Below are positions 56,413-64,000 of a DNA stretch of 64,000 nucleotides, in pieces (within the stretch, counting starts at the first letter, position 1; the number at the start of each line of letters is the position of its first letter). The position numbers and the translations under genes were made by a program. The notes under the pieces are model-generated. The model saw only the letters and a list, made by a program, of their open reading frames with translations, had not been told where the DNA came from and searched no databases. Source of the DNA: Blastomussa wellsi. Its lineage: Eukaryota; Cnidaria; Anthozoa; Scleractinia; Plerogyridae. Location: assembly GCA_947652115.1 (NCBI GenBank), contig OX393566.1:21255818-21319817 (forward strand), read 5' to 3'.

Positions 56413-58104
56413 ATGTTGGTAGTCGGTTTTCTCGTTTTCAATCTTCTGAGAGTAGCTTGTCTTGAGCAACCGTCAGCTAAACCGCTTTTGGTGTACGATT
56501 ATCAAAGTGAGAAGTTCGTCCTCGAAGATAATGCTCTTCGCGAGCTCAAAGAAGTTCAAGGCCCACTGAGAATATTAAGCGCAATTGGGGACGCTCGCGT
56601 CGGCAAATCGACAAATTTGAACCTGATCAGGCATTTTCTGGATGAAAAGAGAGCTGGAATGGTTCAGAATGTGTTTAAAACGAGCGAAAACATCGAACCG
56701 TGTACTTCGGGTGTGTGGATGTACGTTTTGCGTGACACCACCGGCGCTGGTAACACTATTTTAATAGACACAGAGGGAACAAATATGGGAGACAACGAGA
56801 TCACCGATTTGTTGAGCATCTTCACCATTCTTATGTCCTCAGGTGTAGCGCTGTTTGCCAGGGAAAGAATCAGTAATCATGACATACAGTTTTTATATCG
56901 AGTGTCGCGTTTAAGCGAACACGTCTGGGAAAAAGATATGCCGAGCGTCGTCCCGTATCCGGAACTAATGGTAGTCATACGAGATGCGCTGTCGCCGTCG
57001 CCAGGGAAAACGCTACAAAGTGAAATTCGAGATATGATTCTGAATGACAACATCAGACTAGGAGAAACGATTAGGAGACATTTTCCTCGCGATCGAATCA
57101 TAGTCAGAAACATTCCGTTCGTTAGGGATTCAAAACGCTTGACTGATTTACACAACAAGTATGCAAATATTGCCTCCTCTCTCGCAGCGGATTTCAAAAG
57201 GTTTCCGTACAAGAAGACTGTTAGTGGAGGGCTGGTCCATGGCAAAATGATCGCCGATCTCGCCGTAAAACTCCAAGCGGCGATTAATCGGAACTCGTGG
57301 AGGGAATTTTCAAGTGCTTACGTCGCTCTCGAAACGAACTTATGCGACCGTCGATTCAAAGAAATCGTCGAACCGTTACTGGAAAAAGACGTGGAAGAAA
57401 TCAAGCTCTCCATTGATCACGCAATGACACGGTTCACTGACAATTGCGCTCTAAAAGAAGAAATTAACTTTTCTCGTAATCGAGTAGCTAATGTTATCGC
57501 TTTAAAAGATGAAATAAGAGGAAAACAAAAGCGCTTGGAGGAAGAAAAACAGAGACGGCGGATGGAAGAGATGAAAGAGAAGAAAAGGGAAGAGGAAATT
57601 CAAAAGCAAGTGATCAGACTGCAGGAAGAGCGAAGAGCTAAAGAGAAAGCAGAAGAGCAAAGAAGAATTCTTGAAGAACAAGTAAGACGGGTCCAAGAAG
57701 AGCGAAGGAGATTAGAAGCCGAAGCATTTGCTACAAGGGAAAGAAAAAAGGGAAGAAGAGACATGGTTAAGGCAGTACTTGGCGGTGCAACCCTGTTTGC
57801 GGTTTTCAGCGATTCGCGCCTGAAAGAGAACATAACAGCTCTGCCCCATTCCGAGTTTGAACAAATTGGTCTCCAGGGCTACAGTTGGGTATGGTCCAGG
57901 AAAGCCGCGGAAGAACTGGGCAAGAGCGGAAAAGACTGCGGAGTTATTGCCCAGGAGGTGGAGAATATCTACCCGTGGACGGTGATGACGGGCGAGGATG
58001 GGTACAAGAGAGTGAACTATACAGCCCTTGAAGAACTTGCGTTGTCAAAGAAAAAAGACTCGGACTTTAGAGGGAGATCAGAACTACTTAACTCCAGAAC
58101 TTAG
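56413..58104 (+). CDS. GB1-type large GTPase with S74 domain (canonical, pair B)
   Basis: Single exon, 563 residues, signal sequence MLVVGFLVFNLLRVACL. P-loop GDARVGKST (59-67), switch Thr in EPCTSGVW, DTEG (119-122) and RD (190-191) are all intact. A long charged coiled coil (about 345-445) with repeated EEKQRR/EERRAKE runs leads to a short hydrophobic stretch and an S74 domain from Ser466 (SDSRLKENIT; Lys471), with GVIAQEVENIYPW and RVNYTALEEL. Very similar throughout to 44322-46001, including the residues around the cleavage site. It has a longer tail after the domain (KKKDSDFRGR). Confidence 0.9.
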   Translation: MLVVGFLVFNLLRVACLEQPSAKPLLVYDYQSEKFVLEDNALRELKEVQGPLRILSAIGDARVGKSTNLNLIRHFLDEKRAGMVQNVFKTSENIEPCTSGVWMYVLRDTTGAGNTILIDTEGTNMGDNEITDLLSIFTILMSSGVALFARERISNHDIQFLYRVSRLSEHVWEKDMPSVVPYPELMVVIRDALSPSPGKTLQSEIRDMILNDNIRLGETIRRHFPRDRIIVRNIPFVRDSKRLTDLHNKYANIASSLAADFKRFPYKKTVSGGLVHGKMIADLAVKLQAAINRNSWREFSSAYVALETNLCDRRFKEIVEPLLEKDVEEIKLSIDHAMTRFTDNCALKEEINFSRNRVANVIALKDEIRGKQKRLEEEKQRRRMEEMKEKKREEEIQKQVIRLQEERRAKEKAEEQRRILEEQVRRVQEERRRLEAEAFATRERKKGRRDMVKAVLGGATLFAVFSDSRLKENITALPHSEFEQIGLQGYSWVWSRKAAEELGKSGKDCGVIAQEVENIYPWTVMTGEDGYKRVNYTALEELALSKKKDSDFRGRSELLNSRT

Positions 58105-58131
58105 CAAAAGATATCAGGAGATATATATATT

Positions 58132-58150
58132 TAGCCTCCCACGCAGACGT
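58132..58150. mobile_element. Lone terminus of the TAG(T/C)CTCCCACGCAGACG family
   Basis: TAGCCTCCCACGCAGACGT matches the terminus of the element at 42488-43769. No second end is visible nearby. It lies 28 bases after the last GTPase gene. Confidence 0.65.
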
Positions 58151-58850
58151 CTTTTGGGCTTTGTTTACAAGGATTTCCAGCATTGAGAAAAACCGTAAAT
58201 TAAACACGCGCAAAATAATGATATTTTCCCTGTGATATATTTGACTTTATTTTTGATATAATGTTTGGCTTTTCACTGTATTCACTGCGCGAAAAGCCAA
58301 ATATTCGGGCACACGCCTCGTATACTGAAATTTTCCGACGTATTCTTGTACGTTTGATTCGAAATACACCTGGGATATCCTTTTAGGAGTCGGCCTGTTT
58401 TTCCATATTCAAATTGAACACTCTGGGTTTGCATCACGTATTCAATATTGAATACTCGTGAATGCACCAGGAGCACTTCACGTATTCAAATCGAATACTC
58501 TTGAATACTCCAGGTGTACTTCGCGTATAGCGTACGCCTTGAATACTCCAGAATACTCTGGGATTCTATGGCATCACACTGACATATTCGAGGCTAGAAT
58601 ACTCTAGAATATTTTTCATTTGGCGCAGTGATTTAAATTTGCTGGTACACAGTCGAAACATCTTCGGATCTTCGTCAAAAGTCTTCGGCAAACTTTAAAA
58701 TCTTGGAAAGTTTTCGGAAATGTTTGGAAGCGTTCGTATGGCTTTCGAACGTTTTAAAATCTTCGGGAAAATTTCGAAAATCTTCGGAAAGTCGTCAAAA
58801 ACTTCGTTATTAGGATGTTTGTAAAATAAACCGCATAATACATAGAAAAT
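58151..58850. repeat. Degenerate GAATACTC and TCTTCGGAAA repeat fields
   Basis: At 58430-58620 the words 'gaatactc' and 'cacgtattca' recur in both orientations about every 25-30 bases. At 58640-58810 'tcttcgga', 'tttcggaaa' and relatives recur about every 20 bases. Both look like old minisatellites. Nothing coding. Confidence 0.6.
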
Positions 58851-58948
58851 TTTTCCGGCTTCTCGTTTTCAACTCGCTAATATTTCCTCCTACTCATGAA
58901 TTATTCTATAATTAGAAAATGCTGTTTGTCTTATCTAGTGGAAAGAGA

Positions 58949-58990
<42 letters not shown>

Positions 58991-58996
58991 GTATAA

Positions 58997-59298
58997 CAAT
59001 ATAATTTGGTTTTATCAACTGGGTTGATAATGTCAATTGGCCACCGTTAAGAGATTCAATTGCTGACGTTTCGAGCGTTAGCCCTTGGTCGGAGCGAATC
59101 GATTAGCTCCGACGAAGGGCTAACGCTCGAAACGTCAGCAATTGAATCTCTTTACGGTGGCCAATTGACATTATCAACCCAGTTGATAAAACTCGATTAG
59201 CTCCGACGAAGGGCTAACGCTCGAAACGTCAGCAATTGAATCTCTTTACGGTGGCCAATTGACATTATCAACCCAGTTGATAAAACCAAATTATATTA
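58997..59298. repeat. Inverted repeat with one arm duplicated in tandem
   Basis: The left arm (about 58999-59093) pairs with 59104-59189, and the latter is repeated almost exactly at 59191-59285. Each arm carries 'cgaagggctaacgctcgaaa' (or its complement) and 'gacattatcaacccagttg'. The motif resembles the hairpin at 24.6-24.9 kb and 37735. Confidence 0.85.
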
Positions 59299-59468
59299 TC
59301 TAGTGGAAGGCCAGTTTGTATATTGTTTGGTACGTTTATTTTGCTTTACAGCTGCACCCGACATGTTTCACCCCAAGGTTCCTTTGTTTTGGAAGATCGT
59401 CTGATACGATCAAACGAAATCCCGTAAGATTGAACAGGGTTATTGTTTTTATCATTCAAGAAATTGTA

Positions 59469-59580
59469 GAGGCCCTGTGGCCCAATGGTTAGTGCGCTGG
59501 ACTCCGCATATCGCACGGTCTGAATTCAAGCCTCGGCCGGGTCACAGCGTTGTGTTTTTAGCCAAGACACTTCGTTCATT
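59469..59580 (+). repeat. SINE head, copy 2
   Basis: The tRNA-like head is well kept: A-box-like TGGCCCAATGGTTAG and B-box-like GAATTCAAGCC, then 'cacagcgttgtgtttttagc' and 'aagacactt'. The 3' half is absent. Confidence 0.75.
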
Positions 59581-60637
59581 TCCATTGGCCCAGAGCCAAC
59601 CACGTCACAACTGCCTTCGAATGATTTTCTGCTCATGCGCATAACCGTCCAACAGCGATTTTGCCGAGAATAATCTGTTCATGCGTAGTTGTATCCACTT
59701 CCGAAAATATCTGAAAGGAGGAGAATAAGATTAAGACCAGCTCACATTATCCAATACGAAGTTATAGTTTCGTCTGTATTACTGTATAAAGAAAGCCACT
59801 CTGTTGAAAGTTCCCCAAGGTAATTTTGCGAAACAAATTCAGTGATCGAATGATAAAATAATCATTGAACTCGGTTTTTCAAAAAATATCGTGATTTGTC
59901 AGTGTCTCACAGATAAAATATTTGCCGCCGAAGGCAGGTTAATTGACCTCCTCGCCACTGACAAATCACGATATTTCGCTCAACCTCGTCCAATGATTGT
60001 TAAATATTCGGGGGGGAGGGGGATAGCAATGGGAGGTTGGTCAATAGCGGCATTGTCGTTATGCCGAGTTTCACACATGTCAAAAGACAAGTAAGTACCC
60101 GCTCTTACATTTTAAAAATGACGAGATACTTCATAATACTTCGTTTCGGGGGGGGGGGGGGGGGGCGCTATTGTGCGAGACAGCGGATATGAAACAATTT
60201 GGTGAGTTATTGCTTTGCGAAACTTTCGAACATGTGTGCTTAATTGAACAAGTTCTCAAGGCTTGAAACAATTCTCGAATTTCCACCAGTGTAACCAACG
60301 GTGACATTTGTTTTCTATCGTTGTTTCTCGTTCCGAGTGCCGTACTGGACACAGGGGCCTCAGGCTCCGGCTCAGGCTCCGGCTAAGGCTCACGGTCAAA
60401 ATGGCGACGAAAAATTTGTGTGAAATTATAGATAACTATAATCGATTTCGAAAGAAAATGTAACAAACAGCCAGTTAAGTTCAAATTCCACATCACACGT
60501 TGAGCACAGAATGTTTCTCGAATCTTATGAAGCGTTCAAACTTTGTTATAACCTATTTCTGGTAAATTTCAGTTTGCTTACTCTTGCCTAAAATTTCAGT
60601 TGCCAAGCTCGATACACTCGACTGCTAGACGAAAAAA
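59581..60637. other. No gene recognised
   Basis: A palindrome 'atatcgtgatttgtcagtg' / 'cactgacaaatcacgatat' at 59886-59978 suggests a MITE core. A poly-G tract is at about 60148-60164, and 'ggctcaggctccggct' repeats at 60361-60390. Confidence 0.4.
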
Positions 60638-61310
60638 AGGTAGTCTGCATACGAGCCTAGTGTCCCATCAGGCCGGAGCTTATCCCGGTTTCCTTAGCAT
60701 GAAGCGACAGAGTACCGTAATTATTCGAATAAACGCCTCCCAGCCTCCAATAAACGCCGCCCTCGAATAAACGCCGCAGGGGCAAGCAAAAATATCATTA
60801 CACGCCGCCCTCGAATAAACGCCGTCCTCAAATAAACGCCGCAATCTGAAAGTCTTACTTGTCTAGCCATTATATAAAAGACAGTGGACAGTTCAATTTT
60901 CATATATAATCGTATAAATTGAAGACATATAACTTTTATTCTTATTTTTTGGGGGTTGATTGTATTGGTTAAATTGACGTTTAAATGACACAAGAAATTC
61001 ACAGTTGTTGTTACAAGGTTTGCAATAAACGCCTCCCTCGAATAAACGCCGCATCTTAAGTGCCCAAAATATAATAAACGCCGCGGCGTTCATTCCAATA
61101 ATTACGGTATTTCTACTCCCCCTAGTCCATCCGTGCAGGGGTACCCCCAGCAGCAAATTCACCGGTTCCCATTTATACACCTAGGTGAAGAGAGGAACTG
61201 TGAGTAAAGTGTCTTGCCCAAGAACACAACACAGTGCCCCGGCCAGAGCTCAAACTCGGACCGTCAGATCAAGAGTCCAGCGCACTAACCATCAGGCCAC
61301 CACGACTCCC
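60638..61310 (-). repeat. SINE copy 3, split by a nested MITE
   Basis: Minus-strand SINE parts lie at 61108-61310 (head and body) and 60638-60714 (tail). The reading resumes exactly across the insertion, 'gagta|tttctac', with TA duplicated. The head has 'gatggttagtgcgctggact' and 'ccgagtttgagc'. Confidence 0.85.
60715..61107. mobile_element. Complete TA-target MITE with internal GGCGTTTATTCGAGG repeats
   Basis: Starts CCGTAATTATTCGAATAAAC and ends 'attccaataattacgg', with TA duplicated on both sides. It is the complete counterpart, in reverse orientation, of the truncated copy at 7910-8312. The central non-repeat part ('ttaaattgacgtttaaa', 'tggacagttcaatttt') is shared. Confidence 0.85.
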
Positions 61311-61656
61311 ACACTGCTCGACGAAAGGAAGCCGAAAATTGGCTTCAATCCAACCACTCGCTCCAAAACTTTTCATGCGAGTAGATCGAAGGACAAACTT
61401 TCAAAATAGCGAAACATGTTACCTTCTGCGTTTTAGGACTACTGAAAATACAACCATGAATGGATAATTCTCACCTTTCTCCAGCACATGGGCTTATTTG
61501 TTAATTCATTCTCCCTTTGGGGAGGGTCACGAAGACTGTCGTTGCATGTGGACTCGCTAGAGAACCCAGTGCAAAACTCGATCATTACAAAACACCAGAG
61601 ACCAATAAACTAGTACAATACTTGTACAGTTTATTTCCTTTCACAAATATTTCCAT

Positions 61657-61843
61657 TCAAAAGAACTTGTCGGTGATTTTTTTGTTAGCAAATACGCGAA
61701 GGCAAGCGAGAGATAAAGGGCCTTGATTCTGACTGTTAATCATACACTGCCAAGCATGATTAACAAGTATTTTCTCCTTGGAAATCAATACATTGATGAA
61801 CACCCAGATAAGGAGAACAACGAAGATAATCGCCAAGAGTTCC
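61657..61843 (-). CDS. Possible terminal exon encoding a membrane segment
   Basis: Minus frame bounded by an acceptor TTTCATCACAG and a TGA at 61657, followed 22 bases later by AATAAA (61630-61635, minus). It reads ELLAIIFVVLLIWVFINVLI, a convincing transmembrane helix, then SKEKILVNHAWQC and about 25 more residues. No upstream exon was found and I do not recognise the protein. It lies downstream of the SENP gene on the same strand. Confidence 0.35.
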
Positions 61844-62285
61844 CTGTGATGAAACGGCAAATTCTCGTAACTGAAATTAAAAGGAGGTTTGATGATAAAT
61901 AATGAGAATTCTTATTCCAATGTATGAACTATACAATCTCTCTTCATCGGTGCATTGTCTCTAAAGTCGAATCCGAATTGAACCTTTTTTCCTCTAGTAG
62001 CAAACTTTATTTTCCACCCCAATAAAATGTGGTTCTTGATTGAAAACAGTCCCTACTTCTGTATAGTCCAGCATGTTCCTTGGAAATCCTTCGCTTTTTT
62101 AAAAAGCTTACTATACAATGTTCAAGGTGTCATCATAGAATATACAAACAAATATTGAGAAATTCAACCAATCACGCGGCATCTGGGGTGATTGGTGAGC
62201 TGCCATATCAGGTTTGTTTCCTGCCCTGTCGATTTACGAATGTAGCAGCGTCAAGCAGTTCACGGTAACTTCCGGTGCTCGCCTA

Positions 62286-63566
62286 TCATAGAAGCTTTTT
62301 GCTCAGAATCTCGTACACCATTCGGCGCCTGAAGTAAGGCATGTGTCTCTGTTACACAAAAAAACATAACAGATTATTAAGTATTTGGGCTTTCTAAGCG
62401 TTAATTTGTTAATCCTAAGAGAGCAGTGAAATTACATGCTTCGTACCTGGTCAAAATCAAAGGGTGCCCTTCTTGATAAATACTCAGCGTACTGAAAAAG
62501 AGAAAAGACGTTTAATTATCAACTGCTAATAACGTAATATTAAGGTGGCTCAAAACAGTTTCCAGCACTTTCATGCAAAGACTTAGAATTTGATGGGTCA
62601 TTATAACCACTCTTTATCAGTTGATGCTACAATCATGGTATCAAAAAACTGCCCAATCATTGGTGAACACGTTGTTATCATTTTTGTGACATAATAGGTT
62701 ACCATAGAAACCATATGACCTGCTAAAAACACCCTTAAATTTAGCTTTAACTGCTAATAACTCAAAAACGAGTGCGGTGACCCCCATTTTTTATTATCTA
62801 ATTTTGAAAAGCATCATAAGATGCAACTGTTTGCAAAGCTTAAAAAAATTCTGTAAAGGGGGTTCAGAACCACCTGAAATTTTCGAAACTATTTGGTGAG
62901 AAGCGCGGGAAATTACATAGTGACAAGAACAGGAAAACTATCCAGTGGAAAGAGCGGGAAAACTATTCGCTGGTAAGAGCGGGAAACCCTAATTATATGG
63001 CGAGAAGTGCGGGAAAAACTATCTGGTGAGAAGCACGGGAAATTATCTGGTGACAAGCACAGGAAAACTAACCAGTGGAAAAGACGGGACATTATCCGCT
63101 GGCAAACGCGGGAAACTCTAATTGCATCACAAATGCCAAAAGCGACTGGTTTGCAACAACACTTAACGCTACATGCTAATGGGAAACGTCCTTGGAAAGC
63201 TGCTCCGAAATAATATAAACGTTTTTACCTTTTTTTCTTTTTTCTTTCAGGGAAAAGGTAGCCGGGACTCTGGGAAGGTTGTCTGTGGGCAAAGCATGAA
63301 CTCTAGCTTATTCAACTCAAATCGTACCTTGCAAGCGAAAACTCCGCAATCGCACCCATTCAGCTGCTCAGGTATATCCTATAAAACATGAAAAAGAAGA
63401 AGGAAGAAAAAGAGGAAAGAGTTACCAGCCATAGCATTAAGGGCTAAACACAAAGGCAAAACTAAAGAAAATATGACTGCGTAGTACCTTTGGAGACGCT
63501 GTCTTCCAGCCCGACATGTCAAACGGCACTTTCTTCTTGTCCAACGACTCGCTGTTAAGATAATCT
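62286..63566 (-). CDS. SENP1/2-like SUMO protease, last four exons
   Basis: Four minus-strand exons with consistent phases: 63488-63566 (DYLNSESLDKKK...FDMSGWKTASPK), 63328-63378 (DIPEQLNGCDCGVFACK), 63447-region partner at 62447-62491 (YAEYLSRRAPFDFDQ) and 62286-62348 (RHMPYFRRRMVYEILSKKLL, stop TGA). Donors are GTACTA, GTACGA and GTACGA; acceptors CTTACAG, TTTTATAG, CTTTTTCAG and GTAACAG. The order matches the catalytic C-terminus of Ulp1/SENP cysteine proteases, with the nucleophile Cys in DCGVF and the closing HMPYFRxRMVxEIL. These enzymes mature SUMO and remove it from targets in the nucleus. The catalytic His and Asp exons lie beyond the right edge. NGCDCG replaces the common NGSDCG. 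Confidence 0.92.
62888..63125. repeat. Degenerate minisatellite in a SENP intron, unit about 25 bp
   Basis: The unit resembles 'ctatctggtgagaagcgcgggaaa' and recurs about nine times. A block of about 120 bases is itself repeated, with the order gagaag / gacaag-acagg / agtggaaa / cgctgg conserved, which gives a higher-order structure. Confidence 0.8.
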
Positions 63567-63639
63567 CTGTAAGAAACACAAATTTCTTGGCTTAGAACAA
63601 TGTTCACCACACAATGTCCACAATAAATGAGGTAAAAAA

Positions 63640-63955
63640 AAAGTCTGCATTCGAGCCAAGTGGCCTGAGCATGACGCGGCTAGGAGTATTTCTGCTCCCC
63701 TGGATGGGGTGCAGACAGAGAGACAGACATGTTTTATTTGGAGTCTTATACAATAAATAGTATATCGAATATGATTGGGGTGCTAATCCATCGAAAGGAT
63801 TATCCCCCACCCCCTCTTTCTCTCTCTCTCTCTAGCATTCACTTTGCTGGTACCCATTTATACAGCTGGGTGAATAGAGACACTGTGAGAGTAAAGTGTT
63901 TCGTCCAAGAACACCACGCAGTCACCCAGGTCAGGGCTCGAACTCAGACATTTGG
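63640..63955 (-). repeat. SINE copy 4 with an internal (TC)n insert
   Basis: Minus-strand SINE blocks 'ctgggtgaatagagacact', 'aagaacaccacgcag' and 'gggctcgaactcagac' match the other copies. A (TC)n tract lies at 63818-63834, and unrelated sequence separates the two halves. Confidence 0.65.
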
Positions 63956-64000
63956 CAACAACACCTCTAAAAATAAAAGAGCAATAACTTGAAATACCAC

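Noticed and set aside
1..64000. CRISPR arrays, operons, bacterial genes
   Set aside because: All repeats are animal-type MITE, SINE, LINE or satellite structures. There are no regularly spaced direct repeats with unique spacers. Genes are spliced or monocistronic.

Overview
The window looks like a piece of an anthozoan cnidarian genome, most likely a stony coral. The reasons are multi-exon animal genes (an integrin beta chain and a SENP-type SUMO protease), a very high density of short inverted-repeat (MITE) and SINE insertions, CR1/L2-like and L1-like LINE relics, a Helentron, and a family of guanylate-binding-protein GTPases carrying phage-type S74 domains. Species assignment is inference. 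There is one 200-base assembly gap (24873-25072).

Layout. 1-7000: unidentified minus-strand exons with clean splice sites among repeat relics. 7300-23000: no host gene that I can identify; LINE relics broken by MITEs, foldback elements, an 89-bp tandem repeat, AAT microsatellites and a cluster of three foldback copies at 21.0-22.0 kb. 23474-41110: an integrin beta gene on the plus strand whose first two exons (signal peptide, PSI domain) and last six exons (EGF, beta-tail, transmembrane, cytoplasmic tail with NPIF and NPMY) are readable. The exons for the ligand-binding ectodomain are missing. In their place are the gap and an 8-kb Helentron (OTU, 2A-like peptide, Rep, helicase, endonuclease in one frame, plus a spliced RPA-like gene). 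38.3-43.8 kb is stacked with TIR elements.

44322-58104 is the most interesting region. Four single-exon genes encode GB1-type large GTPases with N-terminal signal sequences. They form two divergent pairs in mirror order: canonical(-)/degenerate(+) and degenerate(-)/canonical(+). Three of the four end in an S74 intramolecular-chaperone/autoprotease domain with the SDxxLK Ser-Lys signature; the fourth has lost it and ends in a hydrophobic helix. Both shared promoters contain ISRE-like (TTTCNNTTTC) sites, and the first also has several matches to the NF-kappaB consensus. This suggests co-induced innate-immunity genes whose products may co-assemble through coiled coils and a trimerising, self-cleaving C-terminus. 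Between the pairs lies a 2.6-kb TIR element with two opposed unidentified ORFs.

58100-64000: degenerate repeats, SINE copies (one split by a MITE) and, on the minus strand, four exons giving the catalytic C-terminus of a SENP1/2-like protease that continues beyond the right edge.
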